From: Crateriforma conspicua
GTDB taxonomy: Bacteria; Planctomycetota; Planctomycetia; Pirellulales; Pirellulaceae
Length of the DNA: 64,000 nt
NCBI RefSeq assembly: GCF_007752935.1
Contig: NZ_CP036319.1
Span: 3,906,001-3,970,000 of the forward strand
Direction: 5' to 3'
Positions 18,020-27,178 of this stretch are shown here, one piece after another (position 1 is the stretch's first letter; every line of letters starts with the position of its first letter). Both the position numbers and the translations under genes were made by a program. The notes beneath the pieces were generated by a model. The model had not been told where the DNA came from. It searched no databases and was given only the letters and a program-made list of their open reading frames with translations.

Positions 18020-19570
18020 ATGTTGAGTTTCCCGACTCGTTGGTTGATGTTGTTGCCGTTGTTGGTCACAACCGTTTCGGCGTCGGCCGAGATTTCCGTT
18101 TGTTCTTTGTTCACCGACCACATGGTCGTCCAGCGTGACAGGCCCGTCCGCGTTTGGGGCTGGACCGACGCCGGCGCCGAGGTGACGGCTTCACTTGGCG
18201 GACACGATGCCGAGGCCACGGCCGGAAGCGATGGCCGTTTTGAAATGGAACTGGCGGCGCTGCCCGCCGGCGGCCCGCACGAATTGGTCATCCAGTCGGG
18301 CAACGACACCAAGACGATTTCGGATGTCTTGGTGGGCGAAGTCTGGATCTGCAGCGGCCAGTCCAACATGGCTTGGGCCGTGCAAAGTGCCAACGATGCG
18401 GACTTGGAATCGTTGTCAGCGAACTATCCCCAAATTCGTTTGATCAGCGTTCCCCAAGTCGGCACCCAAGAACCGCAAAACGACTTCAATGGTCAGTGGT
18501 CGGTGTGTTCGCCCGACACCGTCAAGGATTTTTCGGCGGTCGGATATTTCTTTGGACGTCAACTGCACCAGACCCTCGACGTGCCGATCGGTTTGATCGA
18601 CAACGCTTGGGGCGGATCAGCCGCGGAAGCATGGATCAGCCGCCAGCGATTGGAGAAGGCCGGTGAGTACGAAGACTTGCTGAACCACTGGGACGAACTG
18701 GCCAGTAACTATGACTTTGCGAAAATGAAAAAGGCCTATGAGGAGCGGCGCCAGGCGTGGATCGATGGCGGTCGCAAAGGCAATGCACCGCGTGCGCCGC
18801 GCGATGCGATGTCGGGCAACCACCGTCCGGCCAACATTTACAACGGCGTGCTGAAACCCACGATCGGATACTCCATCCGCGGTGCAATCTGGTACCAAGG
18901 AGAATCCAATTCCAGTCGCGCGTACCAGTACCGCAACCTGTTCCCGCTGATGATTCAATCTTGGCGTGATGAATGGGGCCAAGGCGAATTCCCGTTCTAT
19001 TGGGTCCAATTGGCCGATTACCGTGCCGAAGTCGACCAACCGGCCGAAAGCGATTGGGCGGAACTGCGTGAAGCTCAAACGATGACGATGGACAAGCTGT
19101 CCAACACCGGACAAGCCGTCATCATCGACTTGGGTGAAGCGTCCGATATTCACCCCAAGAACAAGCAGGACGTCGCCAAGCGTTTGGCCCGCTGGGCGCT
19201 GGCCAAGGATTACGGCATCGATGTGCCTTATCAAAGTCCCCGATTCGATTCGGTGGAATTTGACGGCGACAAAGCGATCGTCAAGTTCAGCCACACCGGT
19301 CGTGGTTTGGACACGTTTGACGTTCGCGAAATGATCGGATTCACGATCGCCGGTGACGACAAAAAATTCGTCCACGCCGAAGCCAAGTTGATGCCGGGCA
19401 CCAAAGACACGGTGGTCGTGTCCAGTCCCGAGATCAGCGATCCGGTCGCGGTCCGCTACGCTTGGGCCGACAATCCGATTTGCAACGTTCAATCGGCCGA
19501 CGGTTTGCCGCTGACTCCGTTCCGCAGCGACGATTTTCCCGGCGTGACCGCCGGCAGAACCGCTCCGTAA
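18020..19570 (+). CDS. Secreted sialate O-acetylesterase-type SGNH hydrolase
   Basis: A 516-aa exported esterase of the sialic acid-specific 9-O-acetylesterase family (SASA). A signal peptide ([15 protein letters not shown]..., cleavage near ASA) is followed by a beta-sandwich region with the family opening [19 protein letters not shown]. The catalytic serine lies in [11 protein letters not shown], the oxyanion/Asn block in AIWYQGESN, and the catalytic Asp-His pair in the C-terminal [15 protein letters not shown]. Proteins of this family remove acetyl groups from sialic acids or plant and algal polysaccharides; planctomycetes encode many. The exact substrate cannot be deduced. It is monocistronic, with a hairpin just downstream of its stop. 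Confidence 0.93.
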   Translation: MLSFPTRWLMLLPLLVTTVSASAEISVCSLFTDHMVVQRDRPVRVWGWTDAGAEVTASLGGHDAEATAGSDGRFEMELAALPAGGPHELVIQSGNDTKTISDVLVGEVWICSGQSNMAWAVQSANDADLESLSANYPQIRLISVPQVGTQEPQNDFNGQWSVCSPDTVKDFSAVGYFFGRQLHQTLDVPIGLIDNAWGGSAAEAWISRQRLEKAGEYEDLLNHWDELASNYDFAKMKKAYEERRQAWIDGGRKGNAPRAPRDAMSGNHRPANIYNGVLKPTIGYSIRGAIWYQGESNSSRAYQYRNLFPLMIQSWRDEWGQGEFPFYWVQLADYRAEVDQPAESDWAELREAQTMTMDKLSNTGQAVIIDLGEASDIHPKNKQDVAKRLARWALAKDYGIDVPYQSPRFDSVEFDGDKAIVKFSHTGRGLDTFDVREMIGFTIAGDDKKFVHAEAKLMPGTKDTVVVSSPEISDPVAVRYAWADNPICNVQSADGLPLTPFRSDDFPGVTAGRTAP

Positions 19571-19616
19571 AACGACACGCCGTTTGATCGCTGCTATCTG
19601 CATCTTGCTGCAAACA

Positions 19617-19654
19617 CCAGGCCGGGTGAATCCATGTCGATTTGCCCGGCCTGG
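19617..19654 (+). terminator. 10-bp perfect hairpin, likely terminator
   Basis: The arms ccaggccggg and cccggcctgg pair perfectly around an 18-nt loop, 46 bp after the esterase stop. There is no T-run, so intrinsic termination is possible rather than certain; the element could also be a binding site for the downstream pgsA promoter. Confidence 0.5.
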
Positions 19655-19774
19655 GTCGTTGATGGCTCGTGTTTCGCCAAAGCTGGATCGGAAACCTGGG
19701 CGAAAAGATCGATCTCGGTCGTGGTTTGGTCAGTCGGTTTCCGCGACGCACGGTTTTCTGCTATTACTTGGGGC

Positions 19775-20377
19775 ATGCCCGCAGAAACGTCCAAGTCGAT
19801 TTACAACGTCCCCAATCTGCTGACCTCGATCCGCCTTATTCTGGCAATCGCGGTCATGGCGTTGATTCCGTTGGCGATGTACGTCTCCGCGTTGATCGTG
19901 TTCCTGGTTGCCGTTTCGACGGACTGGATCGACGGTTATTGGGCCCGGAAATACGGCCAAGTCACAAAGCTGGGCCGGATCTTTGACCCGTTCGTGGACA
20001 AGATCATCATCTGTGGCAGTTTCATCGCGTTGGTAGAGGTTCGTGACAGCGGCGTGGCCGCTTGGATGGCAATCGTTGTCGTCGCTCGTGAATTGCTGGT
20101 GACCAGTTTGCGTGGCATGATCGAAGGATCGGGCGGCGATTTTTCCGCCAAGTCACTCGGCAAATGGAAGATGGTGTTGCAGTGTGCCGCCGTCGTCGCC
20201 GTCTTGCTAACGCTGATCGCACAGCCGGCGGCGGCATGGCTGAAATGGACATCGTTGGGTCTGCTGTGGGCCGCCGTTGGATTGACGGTCTATTCCGGAT
20301 ACGACTACGCCTGGGCCGCGGCAAAGATGATGCAAGATACACCCGACGCGTCGACGCCACCGAAGGATGCCGTTTGA
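19775..20377 (+). CDS. pgsA: CDP-diacylglycerol-glycerol-3-phosphate 3-phosphatidyltransferase
   Basis: A 200-aa integral membrane enzyme of the CDP-alcohol phosphatidyltransferase family that makes phosphatidylglycerol phosphate, the first step toward phosphatidylglycerol. The full active-site signature D-G-x2-A-R-x8-G-x3-D-x3-D is present, from DGYWAR to GRIFDPFVD. The opening NVPNLLTSIRLILAIAVM is typical of PgsA, and several hydrophobic helices follow. ATG 19775 fits the family N-terminus; the frame extends upstream to 19634 without family features. Its stop TGA overlaps the ATG of the next gene (TGATG), so it is coupled to the CPBP protease. The head-group specificity is inferred from the PgsA-like opening and the size. 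Confidence 0.9.
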   Translation: MPAETSKSIYNVPNLLTSIRLILAIAVMALIPLAMYVSALIVFLVAVSTDWIDGYWARKYGQVTKLGRIFDPFVDKIIICGSFIALVEVRDSGVAAWMAIVVVARELLVTSLRGMIEGSGGDFSAKSLGKWKMVLQCAAVVAVLLTLIAQPAAAWLKWTSLGLLWAAVGLTVYSGYDYAWAAAKMMQDTPDASTPPKDAV

Positions 20378-21489
20378 TGGGATCGGTCGTCCAAACGTTG
20401 TTGGGCGGACTGTTGTTGGCGTTGTTTCCCGCCAGCCTGATCGCCTGGATCACTCTGTTGAAACGTCGCATCACGTCCGGCCGCTTGTCGGCGTTGTTGC
20501 CGTATCGTCCGCGACCGCTACCGCACTGGTCGCCGCTGACCTTCTTGGTGTTGATGGGGCTGTTCCTGGTCGCCGGGCCGTTGGTTCGACTGGCGTTTGC
20601 CTCGGTTGGCTTGGTGGATTGGCCGGAAAGTGGAACCTCGTCATCGTCGGCCGCACCCCAGCGTTCGGCAGAATTGATGATCGGCGCGACCGTGTTTTTG
20701 GTGTCTTGTTTACTGACCGGCGTTTACATCTATGTGATGGCTCCCCAGCGTTTCGGCGTCGTGGGTCTGCGTCCGACCTGGTCGGGTGTCCGGCTGGGAT
20801 TGATTGCTTCGGTGCTGGTGTTGCCGCCGCTGATGATCTTGATGGCGGCTGTCAGTTGGCTGGTGCCGTACGAACACGAAGTCTTGGACGTGATGGAAAA
20901 GCAACTGTCGGTTGCCAGCTTTTTGAAGCTGTTCTTTGTCACCGCGATCTTGACGCCGATCGTCGAAGAGTTTTCCGTGCGTGTCGTTCTGCAAGGTTCG
21001 CTGCAGGGCCTGGCCGACGCCGGGAAAGTGCGCCCCTGGCACGAAGACGGCCAGGCGGATTCGAACAACGCGACGGCCGAATCCACCCCGACGCCCCCGA
21101 CCGACACCGACACGCCATCGACCGATGCCTACGCCGGAATTGAATCCGCCCAAGCCGCGTCGCATGCCCCCGAATCGACCAATCCGACGTCGACCAATCC
21201 CGTCCAGTGGGTTTATCAACCGATCCCCGGACGACCGGAACCACCACCGCCGCCGGCCGACGCGGGTGGGTTTCGTCCGGCCGATTGGCCGATCGTGGTG
21301 ACCAGTCTGTTTTTCGCCTTACTGCACTTTGGCCAAGGCTTGGCACCGGTGCCGTTATTCTTTTTGTCACTGGCGCTGGGGTATCTGTACCGCCAGACGG
21401 GCAACATCACCGCGTCGATCGTCGTGCACATGGTGTTGAATAGTCTGACGATGATCGTGACCTTCGTCACGTTGATGACCGAAGCCTAA
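20377..21489 (+). CDS. CPBP family intramembrane glutamic-type protease with a large inserted loop
   Basis: A 370-aa multi-pass membrane protein (Abi/CAAX-like CPBP family). The first motif is EEFSVR (E197, E198, R202), the second is FALLHFGQG with H317, and the third is VVHMVLN with H351 and N355, so all catalytic motifs are present. Between the first and second motifs lies an unusual insert (about residues 218-300) rich in Pro, Thr and Ser, with runs such as TPTPPTDTDTP and PEPPPPP, not expected in compact family members. The ATG overlaps the pgsA stop by one base. CPBP proteins process prenylated or other membrane peptides; the bacterial substrates are mostly unknown. Coupling to pgsA may reflect membrane homeostasis, which is inference. 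Confidence 0.88.
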   Translation: MGSVVQTLLGGLLLALFPASLIAWITLLKRRITSGRLSALLPYRPRPLPHWSPLTFLVLMGLFLVAGPLVRLAFASVGLVDWPESGTSSSSAAPQRSAELMIGATVFLVSCLLTGVYIYVMAPQRFGVVGLRPTWSGVRLGLIASVLVLPPLMILMAAVSWLVPYEHEVLDVMEKQLSVASFLKLFFVTAILTPIVEEFSVRVVLQGSLQGLADAGKVRPWHEDGQADSNNATAESTPTPPTDTDTPSTDAYAGIESAQAASHAPESTNPTSTNPVQWVYQPIPGRPEPPPPPADAGGFRPADWPIVVTSLFFALLHFGQGLAPVPLFFLSLALGYLYRQTGNITASIVVHMVLNSLTMIVTFVTLMTEA

Positions 21490-21527
21490 TCGACGTTTGA
21501 ATCGCAACGGTTGCGGTTCGGACGCTG

Positions 21528-21545
21528 CTTTCGCAGGAGCGAAAG
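21528..21545. terminator. 7-bp hairpin between convergent genes
   Basis: The arms ctttcgc and gcgaaag pair around the loop agga in the 69-bp gap between the convergent CPBP and aroB stops. No long T-run follows on either strand. A second short dyad (cgcaac-g-gttgcg, 21503-21515) is next to it. Position supports a bidirectional terminator. Confidence 0.45.
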
Positions 21546-21558
21546 GCGACTTTGGCGG

Positions 21559-22722
21559 CTAAGCCTTGCCGATGGTCTGTTCGATCGATGCGATCACGTC
21601 GTTGCGATCGATGTCGCTGACCAAGTCCACGTGACCGATGCGGCTGGGCAAGATAAAGCGAAGCTTGCCGTGAGCGACTTTCTTGTCACGCTGCATCACC
21701 GTCAACATCGCATCGATGTCAGCGGTGTCCATGGTGGTGGGCAACTGGCAAGCGGCCAGCAAATCGCTTTGGCGTTTCAATAAGTCCGCATCACACATGC
21801 CGATTCGGATCGCCAACCTTGCGGCCATCTGCATTCCGATCGCGACCGCTTCGCCGTGCAGCCAAGTCCCGTAACCCGTGGTGGCTTCGATCGCGTGGGC
21901 GAAGGTGTGTCCGTAATTCAGAATCGCACGACGGCCCGATGTTTCGCGTTCATCGGCGCCCACCACGCGGGCCTTGGATTCACAACTGGCGGCAATCGCA
22001 TAACGCAGCGCGTCGGCATCCCGCCGAACCAACCCATCCGCATTGTCCACCAGCCAATCAAAGAACTTCGCGTCATCGATCACGCCGTACTTCACCACTT
22101 CGCCGAGGCCGCTGCGATAGGTACGATCCGGCAGCGTCGCCAAAACATCGGTATCGATCCAAACCGCTTCGGGTTGCCAGAACGCGCCGACCATGTTTTT
22201 CGCACCGGGCAAATTGATGCCGGTTTTGCCACCAACACTGCTGTCGACCATGGCCAGCAACGTCGTGGGGACTTGAACAAATCGCACCCCACGGGCAAAC
22301 GTGGCCGCGGCGAACCCGGCCAAGTCACCGACCACACCGCCGCCGACGGCGACGACGACGCTGCGACGATCCGTGCCCAGGTTCAGCATTTGGTTCCAGA
22401 TCCCACCGATCGATTCCACCGATTTGCTGGTTTCGCCGGAGGGGACTTCGATGACGTTCACGCGGACGGTATCACCGATCGAGTCCAAAGCCTTGGCGAT
22501 CGGCGTGGCCCAGCGATTCGAAACCGCTTCGTCGACGATCAACACCCAGTGCGTCACATCGGCAGCAGCTTCCGTCAAAAAGCCCACGTCGGCACCACGG
22601 CCTTCTTGGCCGCAGATGCAAGCTGACGTGATTCGGATCGGATAGCTGCGGTCACCCAAGGGCACCGTGACGGTCCGATTCGACGATTCGTCTGTCGTGG
22701 GGGCTTGGGGGTTGGATACCAT
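21559..22722 (-). CDS. aroB: 3-dehydroquinate synthase
   Basis: A 387-aa enzyme of the shikimate pathway that converts DAHP to 3-dehydroquinate using NAD and a divalent metal. Family motifs: VVAVGGGVVGDLAGFAA (NAD-binding glycines), TTLLAMVDSSVGGKTGIN, GAKNMVGAFWQP, the metal ligands in NYGHTFAHAIE and WLHGEAVAIGM, and RDKKVAHGKLRFILP near the C-terminus. The length fits the family, with about 20 extra N-terminal residues. No other aro gene is nearby. It is convergent with the CPBP gene. Confidence 0.96.
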   Translation of the reverse strand: MVSNPQAPTTDESSNRTVTVPLGDRSYPIRITSACICGQEGRGADVGFLTEAAADVTHWVLIVDEAVSNRWATPIAKALDSIGDTVRVNVIEVPSGETSKSVESIGGIWNQMLNLGTDRRSVVVAVGGGVVGDLAGFAAATFARGVRFVQVPTTLLAMVDSSVGGKTGINLPGAKNMVGAFWQPEAVWIDTDVLATLPDRTYRSGLGEVVKYGVIDDAKFFDWLVDNADGLVRRDADALRYAIAASCESKARVVGADERETSGRRAILNYGHTFAHAIEATTGYGTWLHGEAVAIGMQMAARLAIRIGMCDADLLKRQSDLLAACQLPTTMDTADIDAMLTVMQRDKKVAHGKLRFILPSRIGHVDLVSDIDRNDVIASIEQTIGKA

Positions 22723-22962
22723 GAAAGTGAATCACCAAGGTTGGGTTCAGCCGGAATCCACTGGTTCACAGACCGCGGGGTCGATCCGGTGTCGCAAAAC
22801 CAAAGCTTAGCCCGATGCGATCGGCCGTGAACCCGCCCTGTACCGCTGCGGTCAATCGTTCATGCTGTGTGCCACCGCCGGCGTCGATCGTCCGCGGGAT
22901 GTCGCCCATGATTGACACTTGTTCTGTCCGCGTTTCTCCAAACCGATGATCGACGTTCGCCG

Positions 22963-23562
22963 ATGAACGCAACCGACACCGCCATGCCAGCCGCGGCCGA
23001 CACACCTCAAACGATCGATCCGCACGCCGCGGCGCCCATACGAATCACGCGTCGAGGCATTTGGATCGGTGTCGGTGTGATCGTGTTCGCAATCGTTTTT
23101 GCATTCGCCAGCATTTATGCTCGGCGAACGCGTCTGGAGCGGACTCGGCAATTTTTTGGCGCCCCGTGGATCACGGCGGTTCAGTTGGCCGACCAAGTCC
23201 AACTGTTACCAGGACCGGATGCCGATTTTGAACCTGTCAAGTTGACCGCGACGCCGGGGCTGGGGCACTTGCGACGCGCCTTGTTGGACGAACGGCACTA
23301 TCAGTGGGACACCGTCACCGATGGATCCGTCGCGGACATTTCCGGCGACGACGCGATCCACATGACGTTACAGTTTTCCGATCCCATCGGTCGCCGAGTC
23401 GACAAGACGACGATTCCGATGGAACTGTCGGAGGGCTGGATCGGTACCGGCGACGGTCGGCAACGAGTCCGGGTGAAGCCACGCGTCCAGTCGGCGTTGG
23501 AATTTCAGCTGAAGATGATGAAAGACGTGTCCCAACAAACCACCGATCAACGCGATCCATAA
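22963..23562 (+). CDS. Hypothetical single-pass membrane protein
   Basis: A 199-aa protein that I do not recognise. ATG 22963 gives a hydrophilic N-terminus of about 30 residues (Ala/Thr/Asp-rich), one clear membrane helix (IWIGVGVIVFAIVFAFASIYA) and a C-terminal domain of about 140 residues with a mixed pattern, including LLPGPDADFEPVKLTATPGL and MTLQFSDPIGRR. The upstream frame to 22912 lacks features. Codon use looks like that of its neighbours. It sits between aroB (divergent) and larA (convergent). Confidence 0.65.
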   Translation: MNATDTAMPAAADTPQTIDPHAAAPIRITRRGIWIGVGVIVFAIVFAFASIYARRTRLERTRQFFGAPWITAVQLADQVQLLPGPDADFEPVKLTATPGLGHLRRALLDERHYQWDTVTDGSVADISGDDAIHMTLQFSDPIGRRVDKTTIPMELSEGWIGTGDGRQRVRVKPRVQSALEFQLKMMKDVSQQTTDQRDP

Positions 23563-23599
23563 CGACACAGATCGCGGTTCGATCGGAACGCTGATGAAA

Positions 23600-24865
23600 T
23601 CAGCGTGGAGCACTCCACAGACCCAACGCCGGGTTTTGAATGAAATAGAATCGGCTGCCGTCGACGTCGTCGTGCCAGCCGTCTTCCATTTGACCGTTGT
23701 TGTATCGCTTCATCAGCGCGTCCAAGTCGCCCGGCGTGTACCCGACACCGCGAATTTCTTCGTCGGTCAACTTGCCCGCTGCATACACGACTTCGAATCG
23801 ATTCTCGGGCGACCCATGAATCAGGTGAGCCGCTGCAGACGGATCACCCGCCAAGTCTTCGTTCTCGGCAACCATCCGCAAGACATCTTCCTTGGGACGA
23901 TACCCATAGCGACGGATCAGTTGGTCGATCGCAGGGTCTTCGCCGAACTCTTCGACCGCCGGTCCTAGCACGGTCAATCGACCACCGTCGGCGATGGCAA
24001 GTCGTGTCCGATAGATCGACTTGTTGCCCAGCCAAGTGCTTTTGAACTCTTTCGGATCCAGGTAGGCCACCACGTGCTTGGGGGCTTCGTCCAAGTGCGT
24101 GATGTTGACTTGTCGCGCCAATTCGGCCGCTTCGTAAAACGTTTCGTGATCGTCGCCGATGTACAGCCCACGGGTGTGCAGCGATCCGTCCTTCATCTGC
24201 TGGACCACCGTCAAGGCGTACAACAGGGGCATGTCGGCACAGAAGTGATCTTGGGCGTAGTTCAAGATCTGCCGAAGCGGCGTTTTGGCTTGGCCCAACG
24301 TGCGTTCAATGCCGTACACCGCGCTCAAGTAGTGACTTTCGTTGATCCCCGTGACGCCGCCGGTGCCGACAAAGACGTTCTTGTTGTAATTGGCCATCCC
24401 GATCACTTCGTGCGGAACGACTTGCCCGATCGAAAAGATCAGATCGTGTCCGCCGTCGACCAACATCTGGTTGACCTGTGCGGGCCAAGGCTTCTGGTAG
24501 ACGCCTTCGGTGACCTCGGAAACAAAGTCGGCCGGGACTTCCCCCAAGGTTCGCACGTCGCTTCGCCAACGGTGCACGCGGAACAGGTCCAGCGGAACGC
24601 CGGGAAACATTTCGGCCAACTGTTCATCCTTCATCGCGCTGTGCGTGCCCAAGGCCGGCATGATGTCGGCGATGCCGTCCCCCATCAAATCGTGACACAA
24701 CGCGGTGATTTCCCCGGCGCGGCTGAACATTCGCGTCGCATCGGGCGGCAACAACAACGCCTTTTTCGGCTTGCCGATCGCCTGGAAAACCTCCTGCAAT
24801 GCCTGACGCAGGTCGTCGCTTGTCAACGATGTCGTCGGTGATCCGGTGGCGAAATGAGTGGTCAT
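23600..24865 (-). CDS. LarA-type nickel-pincer racemase/epimerase family protein
   Basis: A 421-aa protein of the LarA (lactate racemase, DUF2088) superfamily. Residues matching those that bind or work with the nickel-pincer cofactor in LarA are visible: DATR (42-45), H75 in LGTHSAM, H152 in VVPHEV, K162 in NYNKNVF and H178 in NESHYL. The spacing of the last three (10 and 26 residues from H152) equals that in characterised LarA. This family now includes racemases and epimerases of several 2-hydroxy acids, so lactate is not assured. A LarC-type cofactor-maturation gene is about 22 kb away; larB and larE are not in the window. The gene is alone on its strand and convergent with the hypothetical membrane protein. 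Confidence 0.85.
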   Translation of the reverse strand: MTTHFATGSPTTSLTSDDLRQALQEVFQAIGKPKKALLLPPDATRMFSRAGEITALCHDLMGDGIADIMPALGTHSAMKDEQLAEMFPGVPLDLFRVHRWRSDVRTLGEVPADFVSEVTEGVYQKPWPAQVNQMLVDGGHDLIFSIGQVVPHEVIGMANYNKNVFVGTGGVTGINESHYLSAVYGIERTLGQAKTPLRQILNYAQDHFCADMPLLYALTVVQQMKDGSLHTRGLYIGDDHETFYEAAELARQVNITHLDEAPKHVVAYLDPKEFKSTWLGNKSIYRTRLAIADGGRLTVLGPAVEEFGEDPAIDQLIRRYGYRPKEDVLRMVAENEDLAGDPSAAAHLIHGSPENRFEVVYAAGKLTDEEIRGVGYTPGDLDALMKRYNNGQMEDGWHDDVDGSRFYFIQNPALGLWSAPR

Positions 24866-24970
24866 GCGTGAAAGATTCGTGTCGGGGATGAACGTTGGTC
24901 GGGGCGCCGGTCCAGTCTAGACCGGGTCGCCGTCTTGACGAAGCCCGGGAGGCGTTTCCATCATGACGCG

Positions 24971-25438
24971 ATGAGTGTCCAAGAGATTGAAAATCGTATT
25001 CCGCACCGCGCCCCGATGCGGCTGGTCGACGAAATCGTCAGCGAAGATGACAAGCGGATCGTCTGTCGAAAGACGTTCCGCGACGACGAATCGTTTGTCC
25101 AAGGCCATTTCCCCGGCTATCCGCTGGTGCCGGGCGTGATTCAGTGCGAATGTTGTCTGCAAGCCGGCGCGATCCTGCTGCAGAAATTCACCCCCGAAGG
25201 CGACGACGTGATTCCCGTGGCGACGCGGATGGACAACGTCAAATTCAAAAACATGGTGCGTCCCGGCGACACCGTGCAGATCGAAGTCACCCTGAAAGAA
25301 CAATTGTCCAATGCGTTCTTTTTGACCGGCAAGATGACGATCGACGGCAAAACCACCGCACGCTTGGACTTCGCCTGCAGCGTGACCACGCCACGGGAAT
25401 CAAATTCGGCCGCACCGAAAAAGGAATCCGGTGTCTGA
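24971..25438 (+). CDS. fabZ: 3-hydroxyacyl-ACP dehydratase, FabZ type
   Basis: A 155-aa hot-dog-fold dehydratase of type II fatty acid synthesis. ATG 24971 gives the usual FabZ opening ([18 protein letters not shown]). The catalytic block [16 protein letters not shown] carries the active His and Glu, and the central helix continues with LQAGAILL. The frame also opens upstream at 24935 without conserved sequence. Its stop overlaps the GTG start of the enoyl reductase by 8 bp, so dehydration and reduction steps are encoded as a coupled unit. The variation of HRxPM from the common HR/PFL may mark a planctomycete FabZ branch. Confidence 0.92.
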   Translation: MSVQEIENRIPHRAPMRLVDEIVSEDDKRIVCRKTFRDDESFVQGHFPGYPLVPGVIQCECCLQAGAILLQKFTPEGDDVIPVATRMDNVKFKNMVRPGDTVQIEVTLKEQLSNAFFLTGKMTIDGKTTARLDFACSVTTPRESNSAAPKKESGV

Positions 25439-26261
25439 CGAACCTGTACAAGACTATCTGGGTCTATCCGGCAAGACAGTGTTGGTGATGGGTGTCGCCA
25501 ACAAGAAAAGCGTCGCGTATCGCGTCGCGTTGCAGTTGAAACAGGCCGGCGCTCGTGTGATCTATTCGGTACGCAGCGAAGCACGCAAGGAAAGCCTGGC
25601 AAAATTGCTTTCGGGCCAAGACGTGTTTGTGTGCGACGTGGAATCACAAGACGAAATCGACAACCTGGCACGGCAATTGGCCGATGCCGATGTCCGTTTG
25701 GACGGGTTGGTTCATTCGATCGCGTTTGCCGATTACAGCGACGGGATGAAGCCGTTTCACGAAACGACGCGGCGACAATTCTTGCAAGCGATGGACATTT
25801 CCGCTTTTTCGTTGGTGGCGGTGTGCAACGCGCTGCGTGATCGTTTCTGCAATGACGCGTCGGTGGTCACGATCGGCATCAGCACGACACGGATGGCCAG
25901 CGAAAGTTATGGCTTCATGGCGCCGATCAAAGCCGCCTTGGAATCATCGCTGGCGTTCCTGACCAAGTCGTTCAGCAAATTCAGCCATGTCCGCTTTAAC
26001 GCGGTCGCCGCGGGGCTGCTGAAGACCAGCGCATCGGCGGGCATTCCGGGTTATGTCGATTCGTACTTGTATGCCGAAAAGGTCATCCCGCGTGGCGAAG
26101 CCGTCACGACCGATGAAGTCGCCGCGACCGCAACGTTTCTGATCAGCCCCCGCAGCAGCGGCATCACGGCCCAGTCGATCGTCGTCGACGCCGGAATGTC
26201 AATCAACTATTTTGATGCCGCCGTTGTCCAAGCCGTGACCGACGCCGACACCACGGCCTGA
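25431..26261 (+). CDS. fabI: Enoyl-ACP reductase, FabI type
   Basis: A 276-aa short-chain dehydrogenase-fold enzyme catalysing the last reduction in each fatty acid elongation cycle. The FabI-type cofactor loop is [13 protein letters not shown], followed by [23 protein letters not shown] and the catalytic Tyr-x6-Lys in [15 protein letters not shown]; the substrate lid follows ([15 protein letters not shown]). The C-terminus carries the typical [16 protein letters not shown]. Translation starts at a GTG inside the end of fabZ. No other enoyl reductase is in the window. Confidence 0.93.
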   Translation: MSDEPVQDYLGLSGKTVLVMGVANKKSVAYRVALQLKQAGARVIYSVRSEARKESLAKLLSGQDVFVCDVESQDEIDNLARQLADADVRLDGLVHSIAFADYSDGMKPFHETTRRQFLQAMDISAFSLVAVCNALRDRFCNDASVVTIGISTTRMASESYGFMAPIKAALESSLAFLTKSFSKFSHVRFNAVAAGLLKTSASAGIPGYVDSYLYAEKVIPRGEAVTTDEVAATATFLISPRSSGITAQSIVVDAGMSINYFDAAVVQAVTDADTTA

Positions 26262-26303
26262 CGATCGCCCGCCCCCATCATTGCTTTCCCCGCGTGTCCT
26301 AAC

Positions 26304-27164
26304 ATGCCTCAGTCGATTTATATCAACGGCGAGTATTTCTCTCGCGAAAACGCAAAGATCAGCGTTTACGACCACGGTCTGCTGTATGGCGATGGCGTGT
26401 TCGAAGGCATGCGGATCTATCACGGCAAAGTCTTTCGGCTGCGTGAGCACCTGATCCGGCTGTGGGAATCGGCACGAGCAATCGCGCTGGAAATTCCCAT
26501 GTCGATCGACGAGATGACCGCCGCGGTCAAAGAGACGGTCAAACGCAATGAGCTGGAAGAAGGCTACATCCGCTTGGTCGTCACTCGGGGCGGAAACCAA
26601 CTGGGTCTGGATCCGTTCCGCTGCGAAGACCCGCAGGTCATCATCATCGCGGACAAGATTTCGCTGTATCCCGAACAGTATTACACCGATGGACTGGACC
26701 TGGTCACCGCGGCGACGATTCGCAACCACCCCGCGGCACTGAGCCCGCGGATCAAATCGCTGAATTACTTGAACAACATCATGGCGAAGATCGAAGGCTT
26801 GCGGGCCGGGTGCATCGAAGCACTGATGTTGAACCATAAAGGCGAAGTCGCCGAATGCACCGGCGACAACATCTTCGTCGTCAAAGATGGCGTGTTGATG
26901 ACGCCGCCGATCGACGCCGGCATCTTGGAAGGCATCACGCGAAACGCCGTGATCGAATTGGCGGAAAAGGCGGACATCGTGGTCCGACAAATTCCGCTGA
27001 CACGTCACGACATTTTCGTCGCCGACGAATGCTTCTTGACCGGCAGCGCGGCGGAAGTCATCCCCGCGGTGAAGTTAGACGGTCGTCACATCGGCGACGG
27101 CAAACCCGGACCGGTCACCCAGCGTTTGAACGCGTTGTTCAAAGACCTGGTGAAAGAGGAATAG
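26304..27164 (+). CDS. ilvE: Branched-chain amino acid aminotransferase
   Basis: A 286-aa fold-type IV PLP enzyme that transaminates valine, leucine and isoleucine with 2-oxoglutarate. The opening IYINGEYFSRENAKISVYDHGLLYGDGVFE is the standard start of the family; the PLP lysine lies in RIKSLNYLNNIMAK; VAECTGDNIFVVKDG and GITRNAVIELA follow, and TGSAAEVIPAVKLDGR is the phosphate-binding segment. D-amino acid transaminase and aminodeoxychorismate lyase are related, but the sequence pattern and length best fit IlvE. It lies 42 bp after fabI on the same strand and may share its transcript. Confidence 0.9.
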   Translation: MPQSIYINGEYFSRENAKISVYDHGLLYGDGVFEGMRIYHGKVFRLREHLIRLWESARAIALEIPMSIDEMTAAVKETVKRNELEEGYIRLVVTRGGNQLGLDPFRCEDPQVIIIADKISLYPEQYYTDGLDLVTAATIRNHPAALSPRIKSLNYLNNIMAKIEGLRAGCIEALMLNHKGEVAECTGDNIFVVKDGVLMTPPIDAGILEGITRNAVIELAEKADIVVRQIPLTRHDIFVADECFLTGSAAEVIPAVKLDGRHIGDGKPGPVTQRLNALFKDLVKEE

Positions 27165-27178
27165 GCGGCAGGGTCGAT

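Noticed and set aside
21856-22626. A 256-codon plus-strand frame running antisense to aroB
   Set aside because: It mirrors the codon bias of a well-supported gene; it has no domain, and comparable antisense frames exist opposite almost every GC-rich gene here.
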